This document shows, in pieces, positions 11,510 to 23,900 of a stretch of 64,000 bases of DNA. The notes below the pieces were generated by a model that saw nothing but the letters and a program-made list of their open reading frames with translations, ran no database searches and was not told where the DNA came from. Position 1 is the first letter of the stretch. Every line of letters begins with the position of its first letter. Source of the DNA: Macrostomum hystrix (taxonomy: Eukaryota > Platyhelminthes > Macrostomidae); the NCBI GenBank assembly GCA_950097015.1, contig CATNEN010000003.1:9653501-9717500 (forward strand). The letters are read 5' to 3'. The position numbers and the translations under genes are program-made.

Positions 11510-13335
11510 TCAGCACACCAGGCGCACTAAGCTATTATCACTGTCGTGACCGCCAGAGCTGACTGTTGAAGCGTTGGAGTCCAGCCTAATCCTTGCGTGT
11601 CGCTGCGGGCTTTCCACATCGCGCTTCTCCGTTTGTCGCCTCCTTCGCCGACGATTCTCTCTGGCTAGCAAGCCAATACGGCTGCCGCTCTCAATGGATG
11701 TCGAACATTTCTCCATTTGTTTTCGTCTTCGTCGACGCTCCGTCACTGGCGGCGGCATGACTCGACCTCGATCGTGCAGCAGCAGGTGCATCCGCAGCTT
11801 CTGACCGCTGCACAGGCTATAGGTGCAGCCAGGCCTCGGACAAGGAAATCTGACGCCCAGGTGACGTGAGCGAACGTGCTGCTGCAGGTTCTTGGCCAGA
11901 GTGTACACCTTGCCGCAGCCCTAGTGAGGAATTAACAAATTTACACGATTAATCTGTGCGACAGGCTAAACTTATTACTTACAGTAGGAGGAATGAATGA
12001 TGAAACCTATGTCAAATCTACAGTTATTAGTAGATAAGTTATTACTAGTCCAATAAAATAGACTGCAATGTAAACAATTGTCTCTTACCTCGTTTCATGC
12101 AATAACCGGTAAAAACCCTACACCTCCAACAGGTAAAAACCCTACACTTCCAACAGGTAAAAACCATACACCTCCAACAGGTAAAAACCCTACACCTCCA
12201 ACAGGTAAAAACCATACACCTCCAACAGGTAAAAACCATACACCTCCAACAGGTAAAAACCATACACCTCCAACAGGTAAAAACCATACACCTCCAACAG
12301 GTAAAAACCCTACACTTCCAACAGGTAAAAACCATACACCTCCAACAGGTAAAAACCCTACACTTCCAACAGGTAAAAACCATACACCTCCAACAGGTAA
12401 AAACCCTACACTTCCAACAGGTAAAAACTCTACATCTACAACCGGTAAAAACCCTACACCTATAACCGGTAAAAACTCTACACCTACAACCAGTAAAAAC
12501 CCTACGGCTACACCTACATCCGGTAAAAACTCTACATCTCTAACAGGTAAAAACCCTTCAGATACAACAGGTAAAAACCGTATAAACTCCAACGTGTAAA
12601 ACCCTACACCTCCAACCGGTAAAAACTCAATACCTCTAACAGGTAACAGGTAAGAAACTCTAAACCTCAAACAGGTAAAAAACCGACATCTATCACCGGG
12701 AAAAAAGGCTACCCATCTAACCGGTAAAAACCTCACCCCAACAGGGAAAAAACCCGGTAAAACCGGAAATGGTATAGTGCAAACCGGTAAAACCTAGCAG
12801 GCAAAATCAATCACAATGGCCTCACCTCGTACGAGCATTTGTGAGTAGGCGCGGCGTCGTCAGATCCAGGACGATGAGCAGCAGCCAGATGAGTGCGGAG
12901 CAGCGCGCGACATGCCAATCGAAGCCCGCAGCGCTGACAATCGATTGGCGCCGGATGCTCAAGCGCCCGATGCCGACGAAGAGCGCTGTAGCCGACAAAC
13001 TCGGCGTTGCAGTCTTCGCAACGCCTGACAGCGTGTCGACGCTGATGACTGATTAGTTTGGACTGACAAACGAATTGCTGATGACAGCCGGGATGCGGAC
13101 AGGGTAGGCACAGTCTGGATGCTTTGTGCACAACAGCCCGGTGAGCGGCCAGCTGCTTCTTCTGACGGAAGCCGTTGTCGAAGGCGTTGGACCCTGGCGG
13201 ACAATCTGAGCAGTGATATCGGCGCTGATCAAACTTTTTAGTCTGCTCAGGATGAGGGCTAGAAGCTGAATCGTCTGCTCTAGATTTAGATTGCGGAGTC
13301 GAAGAAATTTCTGATTTATCGTTTGGGCAATCCAT
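11510..13335 (-). CDS. GTF3A: TFIIIA-like C2H2 zinc-finger protein (two exons)
   Basis: Exons on the minus strand are 13335-12826 (ATG to donor GAG|GTGAGG) and 11920-11510 (acceptor CCTCACTAG|GGC). Both junctions are phase 0, giving 306 aa. Splicing restores a finger across the junction (CSYE|GC). Six C2H2 fingers are visible: C-x2-C with a long, degenerate centre; CPHPGC; CEDC; CQRC; CSYEGC; and CPRPGC. Their spacing (x4, x2, x2, x4, x4 between cysteines; H-x4-H in the CEDC, CQRC and CSYEGC fingers) follows fingers 4-9 of TFIIIA, the factor that binds the 5S rRNA gene and 5S RNA. A basic tail (RRRRRK, RRRRRR) follows. Fingers 1-3 are not seen. They may lie in an unseen upstream exon joined at TTTTCTAAG just before the ATG, or be lost. 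The alternative is an unrelated C2H2 protein. Confidence 0.72.
12106..12790. repeat. 24-bp tandem array inside the TFIIIA-like intron
   Basis: About 22 clear copies of a 24-bp unit (GGTAAAAACCCTACACCTCC plus AACA), decaying toward 12790. It fills most of the 905-bp intron 12825-11921. On the plus strand each unit carries CAGGTAAAAA, which looks like a 5' splice site, but the host gene is on the other strand. The open frame of an eight-residue GKNPTPPT repeat is an artefact. Confidence 0.95.
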
Positions 13336-13439
13336 AGCTTAGAAAATTTTATGGTGGTGTTCTGCAATCGAATAAATTGGTAAGAGTTAAGATTTCGTAC
13401 AAGCTTAAGATTGTGTGCCATTGTATAGATATAGATACC

Positions 13440-13950
13440 AGACTGGGGCGCGTGTACTTTAGATGTGGTTGCTATGGTAACCAAACTGGGGCTAGCGTAC
13501 TTTAGATGTGGTTTCTATGGTAAACAAACTGGGGCGAGCGTAATTTAGATGTGGTTGCTATGGTAAATAAACTGGGGCGAGCGTACTTTAGATGTGGTTT
13601 CTAAGGTAATCAAACTGGGGAAGGTGTATTTTAGATATGACTTCTTAGCTAAACAAACTGGGGCGAGCGTACTTTAGTTGTGGTTGCTAAGGTAAAAAAA
13701 ACTGGGGCGAGCGTATTTTCGATGTGGTTGCTAAGGTAAACAAACTGGGGCGAGTGCACTTTAGATACTGAAGTATGATCTCCAAAGTAAACAAACTGGG
13801 GCAAGTGCACTTGACTTGTAGTTACTAAGGTAAACAAACTGGGGCAAGTGCACTTAAGTTCTGTTTGCTAAGGTGAAAAACTGGGGCGGGTGTACTTAAG
13901 ATGTGGTTTCTAAGGTAAACAAACTGGGTGGGGCGAGTGTACTTTAGAGG
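13440..13950. repeat. About 43-bp degenerate tandem array
   Basis: About 12 copies of a unit built around AAACTGGGGCGAGCGTACTT and TAGATGTGGTTGCTATGGTA, with more divergence than the other arrays. It lies just upstream of the ATG of the TFIIIA-like gene, so it may be in its promoter, 5'UTR or first intron. Confidence 0.9.
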
Positions 13951-14567
13951 TGGCGGCTTAGTGGTAGAATTGATGCATGTGTACTTTTTGGGGTGGTGGG
14001 TTGGGCGTTTGAATTTGACGTGTACTTTTAAAAGTGTGAAATGGATGAAATTGTAAAGCGTCAACAAGAAATTAAAAGCGAAAGGTCGCACACAGTGCCT
14101 CAGTCCCAATTTGAATGCTTTAGTATAATTCAATATTACAACTATTACAAAATAGTTACCTACTTACAAATTAGTATGCACTGCACACATTTGTAATAAA
14201 AAGCATAGAAATGGAATAGAATTTGAGCAGTATAAAAAGCAGAGCATACATTGTATCGCATTTTTCATTCTAGGTAAAAGCTTTTCTAAAAAAGAATGCT
14301 TTGATCGTAATAGATTCGGAAATATTACAGACTACATTTTACAATAGGGATATTGTGTCCAAAATGAGCAAATAATTAAACATTTAACTTAAAAATTCAT
14401 CGCAAATCCATTTCGATCAGCCAGACTACTTATAAACGGCTAGTAGTACTATGCGACTTTGAAATATTAAAAGAACACAAAATGTAGAATTTGGAATGCG
14501 TTAAAAGTGACATCACTTGAGATAAGCTGGACCCTTTGAGAGGCTTAAACCAAAACCATGTTAAGCC
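13951..14567. other. Gene-free stretch, nothing recognised
   Basis: AT-rich DNA between the TFIIIA-like and TBC1D31 genes. No coding or transposon signal seen. Confidence 0.35.
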
Positions 14568-14690
14568 AATGACTTCTAAAGGCTGTGTACAGCTGTTCTG
14601 TCCATGGCTGGCTGGGCAGGCTGCTACATGCATTTCAATTTCTATCCCAGCTAAAGTTGGTACCCAATGCACAGCTGAGTGAATTATAGA
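14568..14690 (-). mobile_element. Fragment related to the SINE 3' domain
   Basis: Read on the minus strand, the words CAGCTG, ATTGGGTACCA, TTTAGCTG and CCATGGACAGAACAGCTGT occur in the same order as in the two full SINE copies of this window (CAGCTG, AAATGGGTACCAGCATTAGCTG, ATGGACTGAACAG). The tRNA-like head is absent. It is probably an old or truncated member of a related SINE family. Confidence 0.45.
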
Positions 14691-14908
14691 TCACAAATGA
14701 ATGAAATGTATTTCTTAAGCAAACATTTTCCATTTAGGTATCAAGTACATGGATTCAAGTATATATCAGGACTAAAAGCTTTAGTTTGATTACTAAGGAT
14801 ATTAAAAATAAAAACTGAATTATACTACTTAAGTAGTATAGACCTTAGTTAATTACGAAAAATTAATTCTCAAATCACAAAAAGCAGAAATATTTTTTTA
14901 GAGATCCA

Positions 14909-17900
14909 TCAGTAGCTAGACTCGCTGGTGGTTGTGGTTGCGTCATCGTCATTATCAGCAATTGCAGCTCTCAATGAAGCCGCCTTGCCAACACCGGCAC
15001 CAGAGGAAGCAGCAGCAGCAGGCGCCGCTCCTTTCTTCAAGCGCTCCCTAGCCAATTGGAGTCGGTCTAACAATCGACCGACGTCAGCTTCAAGGCGTCC
15101 ATTGTCCTGACAGACGCCTTCAAGCTCAGTCACTAATTGACCGGCAGCATTGCTATTGGCTGGCCGATGTTTACCATTATTCTCGTTGCCTAGCAACAAA
15201 TGATCGTCGACATCGTCGTCATCATCGTCAAGGTCTGCAATGTCGTTGTCTGCTAGAATGAGTCGCTCGTCGTTGACTTCAGCGGCGATCGCCTGTTGAC
15301 GCCGTTGCTCCAACTGGTCGCCGATGCGATGCGCTTCAACCTGACGATGGCGCGATTGCAGCGCCCTCAACCGCTGCCGCTGGGCTGTTAGTGCGGCCAA
15401 TTCGTCAACTCGAGCTCGACGCTGCTCGGCGGCTAATCGACGACGCTGCTCCTTGAGAGCGGCCTCCTCGCGAGCGATCAACGTTCGGCGACGCTCCTCG
15501 GCTGCCAGCAGCAGCTCCTGCTGACGACACCAGGCTGCCTCTTCGGAACGCTGAGTCTCTGAGCGGCGCTGGGCTGCTTCGAGAGCGCGCCGCTCCTCCA
15601 GGTACCGACGCTCCTCTTCGCGCAGTCGATCGCGTTCGCGCACCTAATGCGGCGGTTTGGGATTTGATCCTTTAGGGATTTAATCTTTCTGGGATTTGAC
15701 CCTTTAGGGATTTGATCTTTCTGGGATTTGATCCTTTAGGGATTTAATCTTTCTGGGATTTGATCCTTTAGGGATTTAAAATTTCTGGGATTGGATCCTT
15801 TAGGGATTTAAACTTTCTGGGATTTGATCCTTTAGGGATTTAATCTTTCTGGGATTTGATCATTTAGGGATTTAATCTTTCTGGGATTTGACCCTTTAGG
15901 GATTTGATCTTTCTGGGATTTGATCCTTTAGGGATTTGATCTTTCTGGGATTTGATCCTTTAGGGATTTAAACTTTCTGGGATTTGATCCTTTAGGGATT
16001 TAAACTTTCTGGGATTTGATCCTTTAGGGATTTGATCCTTCGGGGATTTTATTATTTAGGGATTTGATCCTTTAGGGATTTAATCTTTCTGGGATTTGAT
16101 CCTTCGGGGATTTTATGCTTTAGGGATTTGATCCTTCAGGGACTTTATCCTTCGGGGATTTGATCCTTTAGAGATTCGATCCATCAACAGCGGTCATCCA
16201 TTTATCCTACTCTTATGATCCTTCAACTGTAGACGTTTATCCTTTCCAAAAATTGAATGTAGTTCCAATACAAAAAGCATCACACAGATGCACGGAACTC
16301 ACCTGATAGTCGACAATGAACACCGGATACCTATTGAACATTGGATACTGCGGACCGCCCAACGGACTAAAAGCTGGCAACAAGCGGCAAGGACAGATTT
16401 CGGCAGGTGTTCTGGCTCGCAATTGTCTAGCCTGTTTAATTAGATCTCTGGCGCCTAAACAGCCTGGCTGACGATAATAGACCTCGAATTCTCGCACCTG
16501 TCAATCATTGTGTAGAATTTAAGCATAAAGTTACAAAAACTGGATTCGGATTTTAACAGTAGGAATTTCCCCCCGTCCCTAATTTTTTGTGCTGCACCCC
16601 AACGGAGCAACGCAAGCACACGAAACTAAAGAACACGGGCCTACTTTTTGTTGCGCATCTTCTGAAACAATAGTCAAGTCGCCGGCGAGATATTCAATGC
16701 TTCTGGCCTAGAGCGCTAATGTATTTTAAACACCCCTATAAACGAATTAGCACTGCGCCTCAGTGCTGCATTGACAGGCATTCAGAACTGATCAGCATGT
16801 CACCCGAGTGTGCCTGCATCATCTCCCTCTTCTGTGGTCACCTACCCTTATCTAGACGGACTTCAGGACCTTCAATGGCTACGGCAGGTTAAACTAGGCC
16901 ACTATATACACCCTGACGCGAATTTCTCTAATGTCACTGATCAAGCCTAAATATTAGGCGCAGTTCAACCACAGGACACCATCGCCTAGTCTGTCAACCA
17001 ATCAGTCACCACCCAACGCTGTTAGCATTCAGGCGCTGCTAAAAAATGTCAGGAGGGGAAGACAGGAAAAATCTCTAAATGCTACAAACCTCGGTAGCTC
17101 TGAGCAGCGGCCCCCTACTCAGAAGAGTAAAAGCAGCAACGCAGTACAGCAGATGACCAGGCGGTTGGCAAAGCAGGCAGTCCCACATTGACAGCCATTC
17201 GTCTCTGGTCAACACTTCAGTTAGCAGAGTCTGCAACAATGGCCAAGCTAGGATCTCAGAGGTCACGCCTTTGGCGCACAGATGCGCGTACAACTCCTTA
17301 TCGTGATAGGCTATCAGATTTTCTATCATAGCCAGAATGTTGAGCGGCGGATTAGGAAAGTATTCGAACCAATGACCACACCAGTTCATTAGGATAGTAA
17401 TAAGCACTTCAGTGGCGTGAAGTTGACTATTTTGAAATAATTTCACAAAAGGAAAAGCCAACAGCGGCAAATAGTCGGCTTCGCCAAATAGTGGACTCCA
17501 AAAGGCCACACAGCTGAGCGAGCGTTGCAGCACCCTGCCTAGCTTGTTGCTACGCAACGGGAAACGCTCCTGTAGAGTGAGAAACGCGGGATGAATGCCT
17601 TTGTCGTGTAGGGCGGTGAATGCGGCAGTGTTCTCAGGCAGTTGTAGCAGGGTCTTCCATATTAGCAGCCGGTATTTAGCTGGGAATTGGCCGAATTCTT
17701 GTAGGATTGCTCGAAGACGCTTGCGATTCAAAGGCTGAGGCTGCTGCTGCTGCTGCTGCTGGGGCGGTTGTTGCTTTAACGATTTGCCTGGCGGTGCTGT
17801 TAAAAAAGCAGTATAAATTATAAATTATTTATAAATTATTTTATTTTTATAAGTAAAAACTTACTTTTCATTTGTCAAACATATCCATAGAATATAACAT

Positions 17901-20900
17901 CTATGAAGAAGATGAAGATGAACTCTGTACAAGACTTCAAAGAACTCTGTACAAGACTTCAAAGAACTCTGTACAAGACTTCAAAGAACTCTGTACAAGA
18001 CTTCAAAGAACTCTGTACAAGACTTCAAAGAACTCTGTACAAGACTTCAAAGAACTCTGTACAAGAAGACTTCAAAGAACTCTGTACAAGACTTCAAAGA
18101 ACTCTGTACAAGACTTCAAAGAACTCTGTACAATACTTCAAAGAACTCTGTACAAGAAGACTTCAAAGAACTCTGTACAATACTTCAAAGAACTCTGTAC
18201 AATACTTCAAAGAACTCTGTACAAGAAGACTTCAAAGAACTCTGTACAAGACTTCAAAGAACTCTGTACAGGACTTCAAAGAACTCTGTACAAGAAGACT
18301 TCAAAGAACTCTGTACAAGACTTCAAAGAACACTGTGCAGGACTTCAAAGAACTCTGTACAAGACTTCAAAGAACACTGTGCAGGACTTCAAAGAACTCT
18401 GTACAAGGCTTCAAAGAACTCTGTACAGGACCTCAAAGAACTCTGTACAAGACATTCATTGAACTCTATACAATAAATAGATCAAGACTGACACGACCCG
18501 ATCGTTTAATTGGCAGAAAAATGGCAGACTACTCACATGCCACAGCAGCCGATCTGCCAGACCCAATCGTATAAGTTCGACCAGTGTCTCCTCCGCCAGG
18601 CTCCGTAGATCGATCCGTTCGATCGGTGGCAATGATCGGTTCTGCGACTGGCCAGACAATTGCGGCGTCCGCGGCAGCAGCCGCGTTAGCGGCGGCCCTA
18701 GCCGATAGAGCCGCCTTGGCCGCATCCGGTCGCAGTGCTGTTGCTAGGCAATGAATAAGCAACTGTCCGGCGCTAACCAATACCAGTCGATCCTTGGAGA
18801 CTGCTAGGCGAGTCACGTGACTATCAGCCGACTGCAGACGGTTGGCAAGAATAGCGCCGCCACTGTTAGACCTGCCCAAACTGACGCTGACAACGCCACC
18901 AGAATGAGCAACAGCGAGTAGTGCCAGAGAACTGGACGATCTGGAAGACTTTTCATCGGCCGCCAAGTCTCGATCTGTTTCAGCACTGTCGCAGGCCGTT
19001 GATGCGGAATTGGCAAAGGCAACCTTTAAAAAATGGTAGATTTTATTGAATTATTGAATTAGTATATGTCGTTATATTAGTATGGATATTCTAAATTAAT
19101 CATCGTTCTTTGAATAACGATGAATATAAGCATAATTTTTCTTATTTTTTTCAAAAATGTTCTATTTTTTCTGACCCCATGGTCATTCGGTTTGGGAGTT
19201 ATGGTAAAGTAGGCAGTGGGTATTTAAAATATCCCCGTGGTGTTTCTACTGTTAGTAGTTTTTTTAATACCTGATTTCTACGGAAGATAAAATAGTTATT
19301 CCTAAATCAATAAAATGCCATACCAAAAAATTTAATTACCAATTATTCCAAAACAATCTGATTCCTAGAAAATGTAAATACTTTGAAAAAACTATTTCCT
19401 ATTTTAATAAAACTATATCTGATTATAGTTAAGCTACAAGGCCAGGTGTGCAGCCGACAGCACAGCAGCAGCTAATGCGCCGCGCATCTGAAGGCTGCGA
19501 ACGGCTATTCAGTCCATGGACTGGGGGGGTACGCCACACCCACCCTCAATTATTACCACAGCTAATGCTGATTTTAACAGCTGGGTGAACTGAAGCAATG
19601 CAGAGTTAAGTGTTAAGTGTTATATCACAAATTATTCCAGTGGAGTAAAATACCAGACCTTCAAGAATCGAACCCATGACCTTCGTGTCGTAATTCCGAA
19701 GCTCTAACCACTACGCTAAAATTGCTTTCTAGATTTATTTTAAATCCTAAACAAAAAAGTTATAAATTTCAAGAATTACATATTTTTTTTAGAAAGATAA
19801 ATAGTTTTAATTTCCTAATATTTAAGCTGTATTATTCAAACAACATCGCGTAACAAAGCTTTCACCTGCCGCAGTGGGCACAGCTGCAGTCCAGCATTGG
19901 CTGGCAGCTCAAGCACCCTGACCAACTGAAGGCTGTCCAAATCCCACACGTGCAGCTGGCGGGTGCGACCGCAAGCGACAAGTTTTCGACCGTCCGGCGT
20001 GGCGTCCAGGCTGCGATAGCGAGGACCGAGATCGGCTGTGGTGCGGGGAGACGGACTCGATATTATGAATGATTGCCAGACAAATTCATTTTGGAAGATT
20101 CTAAATAAGGATTCTTAGTACGATTCTAGATGACGATCCTGGTACGATTCTGGTGAAGATCCTGGTACGATTCTAGATGAGGATCCTGGTACGATTCTAG
20201 ATGAGGATCCTACTACGATTCTAGATCTGAGGATCCTGGTACGATTCTAGATGAGGATCCTGGTACGATTCTAGATGAGGATCCTGGTACGATTCTAGAT
20301 GAGGATCCTACTACGATTCTAGATCTGAGGATCCTGGTACGATTCTAGATGAGGATCCTGGAACGATTCTAGATCTGAGGATCCTCGTACGATTCTAGAT
20401 GAGGATCCTGGTACGATTCTAGATGAGGATCCTGGAACGATTCTAGATCTGAGGATCCTCGTACGATTCTAGATGAGGATCCTGGTACGATTCTAGATGA
20501 GGATCCTGGAACGATTCTAGATCTGAGGATCCTCGTACGATTGTAGCTGAGGATCCTGGTACGATTCTAGATGAGGATCCTGGTACGATACTAGACCTGA
20601 GGATCCTCGTACGATTCTAGATGACGATCCTGGTACGATTCTGGTGAAGATTTTGGTACGATACAAAATGAAGATCCTGGTACGATTCTAGATGAGGATC
20701 CTGGAACGATTCTAGATCTGAGGATCCTCGTACGATTCTAGATGAGGATCCTGGTACGATTCTAGATGAGGATCCTGGTACGATTCTGGTGAAGATTTTG
20801 GTACGATACAAAATGAAGATCCTGGTACGATTCTAGATGAGGATCCTGGAACGATTCTAGATCTGAGGATCCTCGTACGATTCTAGATGAGGATCCTGTT

Positions 20901-23900
20901 ACGATACTAGATGAGGATCATGGTACGATTCTAGATCTGAGGATCCTCGTACGATTCTAGATGAGGATCCTGTTACGATACTAGATGAGGATCATGGTAC
21001 GATTCCTGATCTGATGATCTCATACGATTACACATCAAAATATCATTTTTTACTCTAAGATGGGAATCCTGCCGCTGTTTTATAACAGATATTTTTGGAG
21101 TACGCATTAAACAGGGTTTTATTCGGATTGAACATATTTTCAAAACACTTACCGTCAGCTCCAGCACCATTAGCGGAATGCTGCACACTTGACGGAGGGG
21201 TCGGCAGCTGGCCACGACACTGCAGAGTCTCCGAGTCCCATAGAAATAAACTGTCATCTCTAAAGGCTGTCAGAATTAGATTCCTAGAGGGTACAAAGCT
21301 AGCCGATAATAGTTGTACATCTTCTCTAACGCTCAATCTACGCAGCCTAGTCTTGGTGTCCACATCCCACAGTAGAGTGACATCTGGATCAGTTGTTAAA
21401 ACATAGCGTCCACCGCAATGCGCACTAATGCAAGTCACAGCGGCCGTGTGACCAGTCAGGTTGGCCGCCTCTTCGGCGACGAAACTACCGCCGGCAGTCG
21501 GACTGAGGGTCAGCAGGCGAACCGAGCCGTCGGCTAGAGCGGCGAGAAATTGTCGGCGATCGCGTAGGGCGAAGCAGATTGACGTGCAAGAGTGACGGCT
21601 GTGCAAAACGTGCTCAAATCTGTTTGGATGAAGTGCATATTGCAGTTTAAATTTACAATCAGTGTATTTGTAAGGGGAGATGGTGGCTGTACAGCTGGGG
21701 ATCTGTGGGGGAGATGGTGGCTGTACAGCTGGGGATCTGTGGGGGGAGATGGTGGCTGTACAACTAGGGATCTGTGGGGGAGATGGTGGCTGTTTAGATG
21801 GGGGATCTGTGGGGGAGATGGTGGCTGTACAACTGGGGATCTGTGGGGGAGATGGTGGCTGTACAACTGGGGATCTGTGGGGGAGATGGTGGCTGTACAA
21901 CTGGGGATCTGTGGGGGAGATGGTGGCTGTACAACTGGGGATCTGTGGGGGAGATGGTGGCTGTTCAGATGTGGGATCTGTGGGGGAGATGGTGGCTGTA
22001 CAACTGGGGATCTGTGGGGGAGATGGTGGCTGTACAACTGGGGATCTGTGGGGGAGATGGTGGCTGTACAACTGGGGATCTGTGGGGGAGATGGTGGCTG
22101 TTCAGATGGGGGATCTGTGGGGGAGATGGTGGCTGTACAACTGGGGATGTGTGGGGGAGATGGTGGCTGTACAACTGGGGATCTGTGGGGGAGATGGTGG
22201 CTGTACAACTGGGGATCTGTGGGGGAGCTGGTGGCTGTACAACTGGGGATCTGTGGGGGAGATGGTGGCTGTACAACTGGGGATCTGTGGGGGAGATGGT
22301 GGCTGTCCAACTGGGGATCTGTGGGGGAGATGGTGGCTGTTCAGATGGGGATCTGTGGGGGAGATGGTGGCTGTTCAGATGTGGGATCTGTGGGGGAGAT
22401 GGTGGCTGTACAATTGGGATTCAGGGAGATTGTCAGTCAAGTAAGATCTCTTAAAGTTTCACCTACCTGCACCGATGGAAGTGAAACAGGTAAAAATGAC
22501 CAAGATGATCTGTAGCCAATAGACGCTGTCCAGAGGCATCAAATGTGACCTGAGTGAAGTGCCCAACTTGTGGGTTTGCCTTTTGTCCACTGCTATAGCC
22601 ACTGTTTTGCACAACAAGTTGCAACCTAAAGCAAATAAATTAAGTATTAGGATTCACAATTTTAACGGACCAATAGAACTTTTTTCTCATAGATCTACCA
22701 TATTTAGCATTCTACTAGGGATACTTAAATCTCTACTGAGAAAGAAGAGATATAATAAAAATAAAAATAAATGAAGTTCTAGAATTTGAACTTTGGCTTA
22801 AGCCTCTGATAAGAACATTAAAATATAATTTCTTTTGAATTTTATAAGCAAAAAAGTATAGCAAAATTATATAAAAGCCAAGAGACCAATAAAAATCTAC
22901 CAGTATTAAAGAATGAGTCATTCCTTAAAATAGAGCTTAAAAGACAATTATCTCACATGTGTGATTGTCACTGCACTAATTTGTTATATTACACTTTTAT
23001 GCTAATTCATTTAGCAAAAACTCAAACGGATAAATCTTGGTTAGCTAACATAGAAAATAAAATATAGCTAATGTTTAGTTACATTCATATTTCATGACAG
23101 AAATATGTATAATAAATTAAAAATAGTGCCTAAATAAGTGCTAATTTTGATTTCTGGATTTATATAAAATTGTTTACTTAGTCATAGCCTGATTAATAAA
23201 AAGTATTCACCAAAATGAAATATAGATCTATGACGGGCCTCAGCTGTTGCAACTAGCTATAACCTAATATATCAGTGATCTAGTTCTAGATATCTAGAAC
23301 TATATTATTTTCTGATCAAAAGTGATTTAATCCTATCACATTTCACACATCAATCAAAATTACCACTAGAAGTAAAAAGATGAGATAAAAACTTTAAAAT
23401 TGCAATGCGGGTAAATTGACGTGTTTGTGGAAAAGTACACTCAACAATTGAATCAATATAAAATCTGATATAATATATAAAATAAAAAATAAAAATATAT
23501 TCATTTTTCTTAATTTCTCATAATTAATATTACCCAATATGAGATGGAGGTCCATAGTGACTATTATAAAACTATTTTAGGGGTAGGCTTAGTGACAATA
23601 TTGTCTCACAAAAATTGTTATTATGTTATAAAAAATGTATTTTATTGTTGCAAGGCAGGTAGTGATGGGCACACAAGGGTTTATGTGTCGGCGCACAATT
23701 TTGGGAAAGGCAAAAATTTGTTCCAGCGCCCACTCTGCCACCTTCCTGACTATGGGTCTGGAGTAAAGAGAAAAGCTATCAATGTGTTTTAGTATTTATT
23801 ATTTGAGAGAGAAAAGCATATCATGTGCCACATATAAAAAGGCATGATGAGTTCAAAGTCAAAAATGAGTTGACAAATTTCATTTTTTTTAATTATTGTT

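Noticed and set aside
18456-18725. Reverse frame containing SLAEETLVELIRLGLADRLL
   Set aside because: It overlaps TBC1D31 exon 5 (19023-18537) in another frame; the phase-consistent frame matches TBC1D31 and this one does not.
21534-22515. Long frames on both strands over the 34-bp array
   Set aside because: The array is an intron of TBC1D31; exon phases across it are consistent only if it is removed.
23544-23792. 82-codon open frame in TBC1D31 intron 1
   Set aside because: No recognised domain or splice sites, and it is on the opposite strand within an intron.
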